In this document: positions 20,063 to 31,046 of the stretch, one piece after another
Layout of the letters: each line of letters starts with the position of its first letter
Position numbering within the stretch: position 1 is the stretch's first letter
From: Meriones unguiculatus
Taxonomy: Eukaryota > Chordata > Mammalia > Rodentia > Muridae
Assembly: GCF_030254825.1 (NCBI RefSeq)
Contig: NC_083351.1
Location: 137,123,576 to 137,187,575 of the forward strand
Length of the DNA: 64,000 nt
Reading direction: 5' to 3'
Position numbers and translations under genes: made by a program
The notes under the pieces: generated by a model
Told to the model about the DNA's origin: nothing
Database searches by the model: none
Seen by the model: the letters and a program-made list of their open reading frames with translations, nothing else

Positions 20063-20718
20063 GCCTGAGTGTTTGCCTTCTCTGCTGACACTAGCAAACT
20101 GCTGGTCTTCATCTGAGTTGTTTAGACTCTGGTCCACCAGCCACTGCTAAAAGTTTCTTGGCACTTCAAACCTCGCGAGAACCAAACAATTACAGACAGA
20201 GCAGAAAGTCATTAGACACGGAGAAAAGGTCACGTCTAGCCATTCCTGAATAATTGTTCCAGAAATAACAGCTGTGACGTTACTCATTTTAGAATTGAAG
20301 ATTTGCCTCACAAAAATCAGAAGGACGAAAGCTCATTTTCTGTGGCACAGACTACAAGCATCCTTCAGTGTGTATGCGCACAAGCCTGTGCTTGGGTGTC
20401 TGTAGAGCATGGATCTCGGGCACATAGACTCTGCCATGTGCTTCTGTAGGAACTCAGTGCTCCTCTGCGCAAAAAGCTACAAACTCCAGGCAAACCTGGA
20501 AAATTTGTTTTTGTCTGAGACGTCTCAGGGCACTTTCTCCAGGATTTATGATGTCTGAGAAACTATTCTTTGCGACACTTAAAGCCAAGATGGACAAAAG
20601 TTGGGAGTGATTGTGAAAAAATCTGCCTCTGTATGCCATTCCACTTCCAAATTTGTCATTTAATATGGGTCTAGGAAAATAAATTTAAAAACAACAACAA
20701 CAAATTATAGCAAAATTG
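20063..20718. other. No recognisable feature
   Basis: No clear repeat, no splice-supported open frame. Confidence 0.4.
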
Positions 20719-20840
20719 CCAGGCATGGTGATGTGCCTGTAATCCCAACACTGAGAAGGTGCAGGCAGGAGGATCACAAGGTCGAGGCCAGCCTGGGCTA
20801 CACAACAAGAGTTTGTCTCAGCAACAAGATGCAAATAAAA
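20719..20840 (+). mobile_element. B1 SINE
   Basis: GCCAGGCATGGTGATGTGCC head, GTAATCCCAACACTGAGAAGG, GGCCAGCCTGGGCTACAC and GTTTGTCTCAGCAACAAG. Confidence 0.92.
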
Positions 20841-21299
20841 CAAGAAAAGAATTTGCAGCAAGATGATTAAACCAACCTGTAATAAAGCCATACATTCAGG
20901 GCACAGAGGAAAGAAAAACTCACCAAGAGAAGCAGGACCCAGCACAACACAGCCTCTCCTCACCCCACCCCCAGTGGTGACAGAGAACCTGAGGCTCCAG
21001 AGAAGGGCTCTGGGTTCAAGCAAGCTCAGACAGCTGTGAGTCCTGCCCTCCCTGGGACTCTGCTGGCTGGCCTTAAGATGGAAAGATAGCAGCACACACT
21101 TCAGTAGGACTGCCGTGATAATGGGAGGAAAATAAAAGCGGTGTACGCAAACCCCTTAGCACGGAAGGTCTTTTCGGGTGACATGCAGGGCACTGCAGGC
21201 CTCAGTGGACACTGGCTGTGACTGGTCAGACTTGAGCCTGTGTAAGAGAAGAATTATTTGAGCAATGTTTGTCAGGTTAAGATTTTCTTGCAGGCGACA

Positions 21300-21377
21300 G
21301 AAGGCAGAGGCAGGCAGCTCTCTGTGACTTTGAGGCCAGCATGGTCTGCATGGTGAGTTCCAGGCCAGCCGGGGGCA
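21300..21377 (+). mobile_element. B1 fragment
   Basis: The middle of a B1: GAAGGCAGAGGCAGGCAG, TTTGAGGCCAGCATGGTCTG and GAGTTCCAGGCCAGCC. Both ends are missing. Confidence 0.8.
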
Positions 21378-22042
21378 AAACAGAAAATGAAAATTGTAGC
21401 CACATTAAAACATAAACCCGGATGAAATTAATTCAAAAGAGCGTGCTCTATTTCATTCAGTGTACCCAGAATACTATCACTCCAGGATATAATAAACATG
21501 AATCATTAGCTCAGCACGGAATTTCCGGTTCATGTTCTTCTTGCTGGATCTCAGCACCTTACGTGCTCGGCACACCTCGGTTGCAATAGGTCATTTTTCA
21601 TACAACAACAAAGGCGGCTTGTGTTCCGGTGGCACATCTGTGCCTGAGCCCTTCAGATGCCCCCCCCACACTCGCACAAAACTCCCTGGTGGCAGTCACA
21701 CAGACAGATTCCAACTGGAAACATCTCCACACCCACCCGCTGACGGGAGCGTGAAGCATTTTCCCACCTGACTCACGCTGCTCACGGGCTGCAAACACCC
21801 CTTGTGGAGAACCGCTTTGTTTTGGTTTCTCTGAGCATTAAAGAGCGTGTTACCATCCAGCGGTACAGGAGTGCGTTGTTGGTTCATTCAAGAATTCTTC
21901 AAGGACTCAGAGGCAGAATTATGCTGCACAAAACCAAGAGAGAATACTTTTCCCACTGCCTTCCTCAAGTTTAGGACTCCTGTATGGGAGATTACAGAAA
22001 AAGTGGGCATTTCCACCTCCGCTACAGGCGTGGGGATGAATG

Positions 22043-22127
22043 GACGGAGAATACACGAATGGGTGGGTAGTTGGCTAGTGTGTGGGTGCATAGACGGAGA
22101 ACACATGAATGGGTGGACAGTGGGCTA
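22043..22127. repeat. Two-copy 51-bp tandem repeat
   Basis: GACGGAGAATACACGAATGG (22043) and GACGGAGAACACATGAATGG (22094) start two units of period 51 bp, each followed by a GGTGG...GGCTAG stretch. Confidence 0.8.
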
Positions 22128-22192
22128 GCTGCACAGGGACGGTGACGTTCGCCCTTTCGTGTTTCATTTTTCCCATAAATATTGCCGGGGAA

Positions 22193-22206
22193 CCAGTAGG
22201 TGGCAG
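22193..22206 (+). promoter_or_regulatory. Perfect CTCF core motif
   Basis: CCAGTAGGTGGCAG fits the CTCF consensus CCASYAGRKGGCRS at every position. It is not inside a recognisable SINE, so it is a candidate conserved rather than SINE-borne site. Confidence 0.7.
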
Positions 22207-22209
22207 TCT

Positions 22210-23865
22210 GATGCCTTAGATCCCAAATGCAGCTGCTGGACCGGGGAAGAGCAGTTGCCAGCCTCCCCACCTTAGGTCAGTGCTTGGCTTTCGCTTGGGG
22301 TTTATACTTACAGGAGCTCCTTGACTTAGCATGGTTAGCTCTGCGTGTACATCGTTAATAACCTTCAATCTTTGCTTGCTGGACATCATTGCTTTTTATT
22401 TTCCTTGTAAGGTTGTTTTGATTGTTGTTTTGTGTGGTGTGTGTTTTGTTTATGTTTTGTTTTGTTTTTTTACATCTTAATTTATTTATTTACTTATAAA
22501 TTTATTAATTTATATAGGGTGTCTATATGTTCCACCACAGGGATGGAGGGATACAAGAATAATTTGTAGGAACTGGTTCTATCCTTCCTCCCTGTGGATT
22601 CTGTGGATTGCTTTTCACACTTCAGTTTGTTTATTTGTGGGCGTGTGTGTTTGTTTTCTGTGTGGGCGCATTACCACAGCAGACGTGTCAAGTTAGAGGA
22701 CAAGTTGTGATAGTCAGTTCTCTCCTTCTACGGCGTGAATTGAAGGATGGAACTCGGATCCTCGGACTTGGTTGCAAACACCTTTGCCGCTGCTACCCCT
22801 GCGGCCCTAGCATGTGCTTCTCCCATTCTCGAGGTTTATCCAGCTGATTTGAATGGCTGAGTTCACACAAACATCGAATGGTATATTTCTGCAGATAGCA
22901 GTCATCATTTTCCCACGTGCTTAGTTTCTGATGAGCTTTGAAACAGTGTTTCCTGCGTGCCTTGCGCACTGTCGAAGTACACTCCGGAAACTCTGAAATG
23001 CGCATGTGCTGTATTATCACGAAGGGAAGGTTTAGAATTCCACGAGGTGCACCTGCCGGTGGCTTCTTCATTTTCCACAGTTACATAACCCCCGAGAGTA
23101 TAGCTCCAGCAGGCAGTGTGGATGAGAGGCTTACCCACACATGCGGACAAAGCTTCAGGGACAAGCATTTGCTGCTGGCCCCATTTACGTTTTGAAATCG
23201 AGTGTTGGCTTATTTTAACACAGAACAGACGGGCAGCATCTAGAATACTACGTGGTTATACTGAATCATTATTTTGATCAATGGACAGGCAGATAACTTG
23301 CACATGGTTCTTTAAATCGTTTCGGGAAGAGAAGGTACACATTAGTAATCACTACTTTTAAAAAGTAGTGGAAGTCTGACAGCAGCCGCTACGTGGACAA
23401 GCCGGGAAAGCACTCACCTGAGTGAAACAAGCCGCTAAGGCTGCTTATTGCACCGTGGCTGGGTAAGGTCTAAACGGGGAACGTTTACAGGATAAAATTA
23501 GCGTTGAGTCGGTGGACTCTGTGCAGCTGGTGTCCCTGCCCAACGTGGAAGGGCACCATCTATTCACCGAGGGCCTAAACACAGAGAAGGCTGATGGCAC
23601 AGTTCAGCACTCTTGCTTCCTGCCTGCGTGAGCGGGGCCTCAGTCTCCTGTGCTTGAACTGGGATGCACGCCAACCATTCTGTCTAGTCGCACGAGCACC
23701 GTCCCCTCATAGGCCCCCTGGACGCTGTTTCTTTGGAACACCTTCACAATATGGAGATGCGGAGGGATAGGTCTCACACAGTTCTTCTGACATGAAGTTC
23801 CTAGAATGGTCAAACACATAGAATCAAAAAGGAGGTTTCACAGCTGTGGTGAGGTGAAATCCACG
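22210..23865. other. No recognisable gene
   Basis: T/A-rich low-complexity part (22430-22520), a possibly very old SINE remnant (22530-22790), then single-copy-looking DNA with scattered CpGs. An inverted repeat sits at 23350-23370. Open frames are short and unsupported. Confidence 0.4.
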
Positions 23866-23867
23866 AT

Positions 23868-23997
23868 TGCTGTTTACTATGTAGCCTTTCTATTTTGGAT
23901 GACAGCTCCATGTAGACCAGGCTGGCCTTGAACTCGCATAGATCTGCCTGCCTCTGCCTCCCAAGTACTGGGTTAAAAGTGTGGCTGACACCTCTGG
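23868..23997 (-). mobile_element. Antisense B1 SINE
   Basis: Reversed B1 with TGTAGACCAGGCTGGCCTTG, TCTGCCTGCCTCTGCCTCCC and a decayed head GTGTGGCTGACACC. Confidence 0.92.
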
Positions 23998-24097
23998 ATA
24001 GGTTTGGGATCACTGAATTAGATACTGAAAGTCATTTAAATGGTAAGATTTATGTTATGTACATTTTACCACAATCTTTTAAAATACAAAAAATAGA

Positions 24098-24316
24098 GAT
24101 CTGGAGAGATGGTCTGACAGTGAGCAGTACTGTTGCTCTTGCAGAAGACCTGGAGTCAGTTCCCAGCACCCACTTACAGGCTCACAACCATGAGTAGCCC
24201 CAGTTCCCCGGGATCCAGTGCCCTCATCTGACCTCCCCAGACACCAGACACATGCATCGTGCACAAATGCTCAGGCAAAACCCTCATGCACATAAACAAT
24301 TAAATCTAAACACACA
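24098..24316 (+). mobile_element. B2-type SINE
   Basis: CTGGAGAGATGGTCTGACAG head, CAGTTCCCAGCACCCAC, GGCTCACAACCATGAG and a tail ending AATTAAATCTAAACACAC. The body carries a divergent CA-rich segment. Confidence 0.88.
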
Positions 24317-24753
24317 TACTGAGAAAGATGAGCAGAAACTTCTCGCATGTTTTTGGAGTATATTGAGCAAAAGAAAGTGTCGTCAAGGCTTAGCAGTAAG
24401 AAAACCATGAGGAACTAGCAGATCACAGGAAGCCTCCCAGGTCCCGGAGCACGGGTTTGGGGAGCAATGACTAAGCTGAGCTTGTGCAGAGAAGATGGAA
24501 CATGCCAGCACGCTAAAGTAGATGACAGAGCTGCAGGCTTTCATGCCGACTGGCCGTGGGCAGAAGAGCCTGTGGGTCTGCAGTTTGCGGATGAGGTGTG
24601 TGGACTCTGAAGATGACCCTCTGGATTCAACTCTCAGGTCAGCTGTGAAGCTCTGAGAGCTTTCCTAAATTCAAGTGTGTCTCAATTTTTGGTCTATCTA
24701 AAAAATGTGACCGTGGTATTAACAATACACAGGAGTGGATTCAATGAGGATTA

Positions 24754-24791
24754 AGTATGATGTGTCCTTTGGAGTATGATGTGTCCTTTGG
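24754..24791 (+). repeat. Perfect 19-bp tandem duplication
   Basis: AGTATGATGTGTCCTTTGG occurs twice back to back without mismatch. Confidence 0.95.
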
Positions 24792-24825
24792 AATTCAGAT
24801 AACTAGCCAGTGTAAAACTCTTGGG

Positions 24826-24925
24826 GTTCCTTCCTACCTTCCTTCCTTCCTTGTTTCCTTCCCTCCTTCCCGCCTTCCTTCCTTCCATCCTTCCTTTCCT
24901 CTTCTTTTCCCTCCTCTTCTTCTGC
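24826..24925. repeat. (TTCC)n polypyrimidine tract
   Basis: TTCC/TCCC units over about 100 bp. It explains the Pro/Ser-rich and Lys/Glu/Arg-rich frames crossing it. Confidence 0.93.
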
Positions 24926-24929
24926 AGGC

Positions 24930-25255
24930 ATACATATGTGTAGGATGTGGTCACATGCATGGGGTGCACATGTCTGTGAGAGTGCACACATGGAAGGCAG
25001 AGGGTCATGAGCAGTGACTTCCTCCATGGCTGTCCACTCTCCCTGCTGAGCTTGGTGTCTTGCTGAACCCGGAGCTCACCAGCCCTGCTAGTCCAGATAG
25101 CCAGCCTGCTTTGGAGATCCTGTTACTACCTCCCTTGCACTGGGCTTGCAAACAGGCTGCCACACCAGCCCAGTAGTTTTGTGGGTTCTGGGGGACAAAC
25201 TCCAGGCCCCACGCTTGTACAGCAAACCATTTCTTCTAATCAACCTCCCCAACCT
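24930..25255 (-). mobile_element. Antisense B3-like SINE (long form)
   Basis: Reversed element with a TG/CA-rich 3' part, then GACTTCCTCCATGGCTGTCC, CTTGCTGAACCCGGAGCTCAC and GGGTTCTGGGGGACAAACTCC, ending near a degraded head CAACCTCCCCAACC. Similar long-form copies are at 28251-28480 and 61140-61500. Confidence 0.6.
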
Positions 25256-25401
25256 CTGCTTTATTTTTCTTTATTAGCCTTATCATCTGGGTACACATTT
25301 ATTATATATTCATGTGCTATGTATGCATATTAACCTAAGTTGGACTGACCCGGTACCACCGAAACTTCCGTGATCTGAGAACAGGGACTTTGGTGTACAC
25401 C

Positions 25402-25500
25402 AGGACATTGTGGTACATACACACAGTCCCAGAACCAGAGAGGTTGATGTATGAGGACTGAGTTCGAGACCACCATGGCCTACATAGTGAAGAACCTTTT
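25402..25500 (+). mobile_element. Old B1-like remnant
   Basis: GTGGTACATACACACAGTCCC and GAGTTCGAGACCACCATGGCC align loosely with a B1 in plus orientation. Confidence 0.55.
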
Positions 25501-25596
25501 GGAGGTTGGAGTGGGAGGAGGCATGAATAATTATTTTAACTGGTGGGAAAGTTGGTTCAGAAGTGAATCCATGATGTACAAGAAAAGGTGAAAAAA

Positions 25597-25677
25597 TGGG
25601 AAGGGAAGGGAAGAGAAGGGAAGGGGAGGGGAGGGGAGGGAAGGGAAGGGAAGGGAAGGGAAGGGAAGGGAAGGGAG
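25597..25677. repeat. (GGGAA)n purine tract
   Basis: GGGAA pentamers, interrupted by GGGGA and GAGAA variants, over 80 bp, strongly strand-asymmetric (all purine on plus). Confidence 0.95.
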
Positions 25678-26074
25678 GTGACCCAGGAAGGGCTGTACTA
25701 GAGGTAGGAAGCAGCATAGGACCAGGGGAAAAGGTGGATGAAAGCAGGAGGAAGCAGAGGTTACAAGTTCAGGCTACAGAGACCTGAAGGATTGGATTGG
25801 TCCCTGGCCAGGGAAACAAATTCCCAGACTTTCTCTCTCAGTTTTGCACCTCAGCTATTATTTTTTGGAAAATTATTTGTCTGGCTTAAAGTGTAAATTA
25901 AACTCAAGAAAACAATCTGTAAAAATTTCTTATATTTATTCCACTGATTTATTTATTTTTCTTTCATTTGTATTTTTCTTGATAAAAATGTCAGAGGTTC
26001 TATTTTGGTGTAAGGTTTTCCTTACTAAGTGAACTCTGTCTAGATGGATTTATTCATTTTAATTATGTCCCAGA

Positions 26075-26240
26075 GCTACACATGGACTCTCAAACCTGTT
26101 ATCCCAGCACTCAGGTCTGAGGCAGGTGGATCACTGCGGATTCAAGACCAGCCTTGGCTACACAGTGACTTTTCGGTCAGAGGCAGGAAGGTCTGGAGTG
26201 CAGGTGAGCCTCAGCTAGGGAATCATTCTCTCAAACACAA
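26075..26240 (+). mobile_element. B1-like SINE
   Basis: CCTGTTATCCCAGCACTCAGG, GAGGCAGGTGGATCACTG and CAAGACCAGCCTTGGCTACAC are the B1 body. Head and tail are diverged. Confidence 0.8.
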
Positions 26241-26329
26241 ACCTAACACTGTAAGACAAAATCAAGCGAGCAAATAAGCAGACGATTCTCCAAAAAAGTA
26301 TGTAATGGGCAATAAATTATGAAAAACAA

Positions 26330-26690
26330 TGTTCAATATCCTTAGTCACGAGGGAGATAAGGGAAATGAAAACAACAACACTGGGCTCTACCTCACCCCG
26401 TCCAAAGTGGGTACCTCTATGAAATCAAACAATAAACCACAGTGAGGAGGATGTCGGTGACTGGCGTTGTAGACAGCAGCGGCAGACACTTACACGCTGC
26501 TGATGTGAAGATGGGCGGCCACTATGGATATCAGTAGAGAGGCTCCTCAAAAACCAAAAATAGATACACCATATGCGCCAGCTATGCCATGTCTGGGAAT
26601 ATGCAACTCAGCATGCCACAGAGAGCCCAAGGTTATTGTGGCACCATTCACAAGTCAAGATGTGGAGCCAGTCAAGATGCCGTCAGTAGA
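26330..26690 (+). pseudogene. L1 ORF2 C-terminal fragment, decayed
   Basis: GGGAAATGAAAACAACAACAC, CTCCTCAAAAACCAAAAATAG, GCTATGCCATGTCTGGGAATA and GTCAAGATGCCGTCAGTAGA follow the order of the conserved 3' end of L1 ORF2 (AAxTGAGAT region, AAACTAxAAATAG, CCCAxCTATxCCxxTxCTGGG, and AAGATGxCC). Indels break the frame. Old insertion. Confidence 0.75.
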
Positions 26691-26759
26691 TGAGTAAAGA
26701 AAATGCCAAATAGAGAAATATATAATATATTTATTATGCATACTGTATACTAGTTAACT

Positions 26760-28010
26760 TCCCTCTCTTCTCCCCCTTCCCCCTGCAGCTTTTTTTCTCA
26801 CCCATTCATGACTTCTCCCTGGAACTGTGGAGAAAAGGAGAAGGAGGCAGACTTCTGAACTTTCACAGCCAGCTACTAACGGCTTGCATACTGCAGAGGA
26901 CTCCTGCCACAGAGCAGTGTTCTGACGGAAAGTCTCTTGGGGCATAAGCACCACCAAGGCCTGTGACAGATGCAAGATATATGGCCCCGTGTCCCTGTGG
27001 CTTTCCTTTCCAGGCATTCTACAGGAGTTACCTTCAAAGAGTCAACATTCTTGCCAAGCCATCTTTCAGCCAAAATTCATGTTCTTCTCGTTAACAGGAA
27101 AAAGAGGAAGACAAAATCCCACCCATCCCTTTCTGAACGGATTATTTTCCATCTGAAACTAATGAGCTTCCTACAACGAGGCCAAGTTATTTTGTTCAAA
27201 CAGTCAATGACCTTGGTATGGGTGGAAAGAAAGATGCTGATATGACTGTCTTGCTGAGATCTAAGAAAAGATCTTTTAAAAGACCAAATTATCTTTACCC
27301 TTCACTAAAAATCAATTAACGTTGTGTCTGTGGGGCTGTTGTTGAACTGTACTTGTTTCTACTGATCTATGTATCAGATTCTCCTGGAACACAGGTGCAC
27401 CTACACCCCAGACACATTTGCCCTCAGGAACATGAGATGCATACACACGTGTGTGCACACCACACACGCTCACAAGAAAAAAGAAAAGATTTGAAAGATA
27501 TCCTCAATCAACCTGTATAGAATGCTTATTAAAGGGGAAATTTGTCCTGCGGGGATTTGTTTTTAAATTCCAATCAACACTTAACATAAATCTAGAAAAG
27601 GCCTCAAAGAGCTTAGTGGGGATTTTTTGTGAAAGGAAACGAAGTTTATGTTCTGAAAAGAAAGCACTGTATAAAGTAAAGCGGTACTGACACTGACTGG
27701 GTATCACCAAAGAGAAGGATTTTCTTCGGTTACTTCATTAAACTTTGATGGCTGAATTTACCACTGATGCTATTTTATCACAAGAGTCAGGGTGTCTATT
27801 TAAGATGTGTGTATGTGGAGAAGATGCCATTTCCCCAGGGCGAGACAGGGAGCAGAGAGCAGAGCAGGCCACGCTGACCCTTATGCCAGCTTCCTCTCTT
27901 CAGTCTTCTGAAGACTGTGCACACAGGGGCCTAGCCTTTACTTCCCTCATTGCCGCGATGCGGACAAAGCTGGAGGAACGCATCCCAAAGCAAGAGGACT
28001 GGATAGCATG
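26760..28010. other. No recognisable gene
   Basis: Single-copy-looking DNA. A frame at 27745-28080 runs into the TG repeat and has no recognisable features. Confidence 0.45.
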
Positions 28011-28012
28011 GT

Positions 28013-28051
<39 letters not shown>

Positions 28052-28189
28052 CCTGTGCGTGCGTGTGTGCGTTTGTATGAGCGTGTGAGTGTGGTGAGAG
28101 TGTGCATTTCTGTGTATGCATTTGTGTGGGGGCATTTCTGTGAGTGTATGTGAGTGTGCATTTGTGTGTGTACATACATTTGTGTGTGT

Positions 28190-28239
<50 letters not shown>

Positions 28240-28250
28240 TGTGTGTGTGG
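28011..28250. repeat. Compound (TG)n / (AG)n microsatellite
   Basis: Perfect TG run at 28018-28048, degenerate TGTG/GAGTG up to 28185, an AG run at 28195-28237 and a short TG run. All overlapping ORFs are artefacts of the repeat. Confidence 0.95.
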
Positions 28251-28480
28251 AGGTCAAAGTACAGCTTGGGTTGTCGGCCCTCCTCTCCCTCCTTGTTTGA
28301 GACACGGTCTTTCACTGTTCACTGCTGTGTGCACTGGAAAGTCTCCTAGCTCAGCCTATCTTGGTTCTGGGCACTCCTCCAGCAGGCTCTACCACCGTGG
28401 CTTCTACATGGGTTCTGGAGATGTGAGGTCAGGTCATCAGCCTTGCCCAAGCACCTTACCCACTGAGCCATCTGCTCGTC
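28251..28480 (-). mobile_element. Antisense B3-like SINE (long form)
   Basis: GAGGTCAAAGTACAGCTTGG, CTACATGGGTTCTGGAGATG, GAGGTCAGGTCATCAGCCTTG and the reversed head ACTGAGCCATCTGCTCGTCC. It abuts the microsatellite, its 3' tail. Confidence 0.75.
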
Positions 28481-28492
28481 CCTACTGCCCAG

Positions 28493-28585
28493 CCCATTTT
28501 ACAGAGAGGAAACTGAGGCTCGCCGTGGACAAAGATCATCTAAATGTATGTAGCCTGTAGATGATGGAGCTGCCAAGCCAGCCCG
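28493..28585 (+). mobile_element. Possible MIR remnant
   Basis: CATTTTACAGAGAGGAAACTGAGGC matches the MIR core in part; the remainder is diverged. A second MIR-like patch may exist around 29995-30100. Confidence 0.45.
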
Positions 28586-29137
28586 AACTTACTAAGCTTA
28601 CACTGAAGGGCATGCGCGGGGGTAGGGGAGCTAGGAAGACAGAGTCACAGTTTGGAAGAATATGCAGAAAATGTGTTTTATTCTATAATGACTGGCTCTA
28701 GGTATTGCAAAGATACTAGTGTAAGTAATTTACTTTTACCAAAGCTGGGGGGCGGAGCCAGCACGCTGCTGTCGGACAGTGGTCACAGCGATTTCTGGCT
28801 AGAGTCTGAACACAGGCAGCCTCAATGACACAGTTCGTGACAGAGCTCCCAACGAGGCTGGAAGAAGGAGCAGAAAACCAGTGAATGTGGCAGAAGGACC
28901 CGGGGCCACACAGCAAGCATGCAGCGGGCCGTTCAAACATGTCCGCCTGGAGCGGGGCTGCTCACCCGAGATGCCTCTCTTTCCATTTCCTGGACACTTG
29001 CACAAGCCTTGCAAGTGTGGCTCTTGGCAATTGTAGGCAGCACGTCAGGGCCCTTGTTCTGAAAGGAGAAAAGCTGGCCTGTGAGCAACTCTCAGTAGTC
29101 CACTTCATGTTGCTCCTATGAAACACCTGAGAACTAG

Positions 29138-29167
29138 GTGGGGGGGGGGGCGGGGAGGGAGGCGGGG
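29138..29167 (+). repeat. G-run cluster (G-quadruplex potential)
   Basis: An 11-base G run followed by GGGG, GGG and GGGG runs within 30 bp on the plus strand. Confidence 0.8.
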
Positions 29168-29169
29168 TG

Positions 29170-30480
29170 CTGGTTTTGGCTCAGTCTCTTGCCTGCTAGG
29201 CTCTATGCATTTAGGAAGAACTTCATGGCAGCGGAAGTCTATAAAGCTGTTGACCTCATGGCAGAAAGAAGAACAAATAAAAAACAAAAGGAGCCATGGT
29301 GAAATGCAGCACCAAAGAAAAAGTTCCGTCTGCTTCCTCTAATACCAGCCTCCAATAGCGCCATTGAATTGTGATTAATTCATTAGGCACTTGCCCCTTT
29401 ATTAGCTTAGAGCCTGAACGGCTTGTCTGCAAATGGACTCACAGACGCACGCAGACTTCACTAGTTGCTTAGGCATTCCTCCACTAAACTCAGTCATCCT
29501 CTGACTCCAGCAGGAGGTCAAAGTCCTTCTCTTGAGAAGACTCAGAGCAGACACATTTCCCTAAGTCAGAAAACCATTCAAATATCGAGAACACCCGAAG
29601 GTTCCCTGAGGTACCAGAAGGTAAAATAGACACAAAAAGTTGCAGTCACCTGTGGGAAATACACTTCCAAGACCTTGAAGAGTTCGAAGCTAAAGCCACG
29701 GATGTATTACTGCCACCCACGTAGAAAAGACATTCACTAGTTAACATGCAATTATCCTGTCCTGTAACTTGAAAAGAAAATGCAGCCGGGTCCTCTGCCC
29801 TCCTCTTAATAAACCCGGGGCTTCCTACCCCTGCCCTCAGCCCATACCTCTGGAGAACTGGCGTATGCGTGTGGGAACTAGCGTTTCACCTTTTCATTTC
29901 TGCCTCTGGTTAGCCGTTTCCTTAAACGTCTTGGTCTCTGTTTTGCTCCTATCTGTGCGTTCAGTTTCTTTGTTGTGTAATGATTTCAGAGTGTATCCTC
30001 ACTCTAGAGACAAGGAACTTAAAGATGACAAAGGCCAAATTGCTTGTCCGTGGCAAGAACTCAGAATAAGCTCAGTCTTGGAACTCAGTAGCACAAAGAG
30101 AACATTATGGGACAGAAAAATAAAGCCAGCTGGAAGTGCCCTGGGGCTGGTTACTGGGAGGTACCTGTTGACTGCCGAACACCCATCTGAGAGACCTAGA
30201 GAGCTCATCATTAGGGGCCCCGCTTTAGCAGTCTGATGGAAGACTTTTTTACCCCAGTGATATGAGACTGATACACATTCAGCAAGCCTGGACTTTGGGT
30301 TTTGGTCTTTTCCCAGGTTGGCGACCCATGATGCAACACTCTCTGGCCATGCCAAGGCAGCCCAGTTCCAAGACAACAGTACTCTTCAGTACTCTGGGAT
30401 GCCAGCCTTTTTTCCTTGAAATGGGTATTTCCTAAATGAAGTGATACGTTAAAAATCTCGTTTTGCAATCTACTTTGCCT
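29170..30480. other. No recognisable gene
   Basis: The longest frame (29769-30236 plus, 155 codons) has a hydrophobic stretch but no family resemblance, no promoter and no splice sites supporting it. Treated as chance. Confidence 0.45.
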
Positions 30481-30484
30481 TAGA

Positions 30485-30568
30485 TACTATTTTGTGTGCT
30501 GAGATTGAGCCAAGGACCTCAGGCTTGCTCGGTGTGTGCTCTGCCGTTGAGGTGCGCGCCCAGCCCAT
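30485..30568 (-). mobile_element. Antisense ID-like SINE
   Basis: The reverse complement begins GGGCTGGGCGCGCACCTCAA and continues GGCAGAGCACACACCGAGCA, an ID-type tRNA-derived head. Confidence 0.75.
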
Positions 30569-30569
30569 G

Positions 30570-31030
30570 CAGGTAATTTTTCCCAGCTGTGGGTTAATAA
30601 ACGTGTACCGGACACATTGAGATGGGATGCATCTGCTGTGCTTGACAGGTGAGGCACACATGTCCCATTTTTGGCTTACCCTCTTTCCCATCTGCAGTGG
30701 TCCTCTCAAAGCCACAAGCCCACGTTAAACTGAGGAAGAGTTGCAGTGGAAATGTGCTCTGGGCTGAGACAGATGCTGCAGGCAGAGAAGCTGACGCGCC
30801 TGCATCAGAAGCATGGCATCTGGCCCTTCCTACTTGCCAGGTAGCTTCACATTGTGTTCATTCCACTGGAATAAAAAGAAACAAATGCGAAAGGAAGCAC
30901 CAGGCAGTGACATGCGCAGTGATGAGAAGAAACTGGGCACAGGGCGGGGTGTGGTAGTGAGTGACACAGGATCACCTGGGAGAGGTGTTCAGAAGGACTT
31001 CTTGAGGAGTTAGTGATAGGTTGAAATGGT
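30570..31030. other. No recognisable feature
   Basis: No clear repeat and no splice-supported frame. Confidence 0.4.
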
Positions 31031-31046
31031 TAAGAAGAAGGTATCG

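Noticed and set aside
24751..25027. Basic/acidic low-complexity frames
   Set aside because: Translations of the TTCC repeat.
25310..25787. Pro/Leu-rich and Gly/Arg/Glu-rich frames
   Set aside because: Translations of the GGGAA repeat.
27900..28349. Several frames of 77-124 codons rich in Thr/His or Cys/Val
   Set aside because: Translations of the TG/AG microsatellite.
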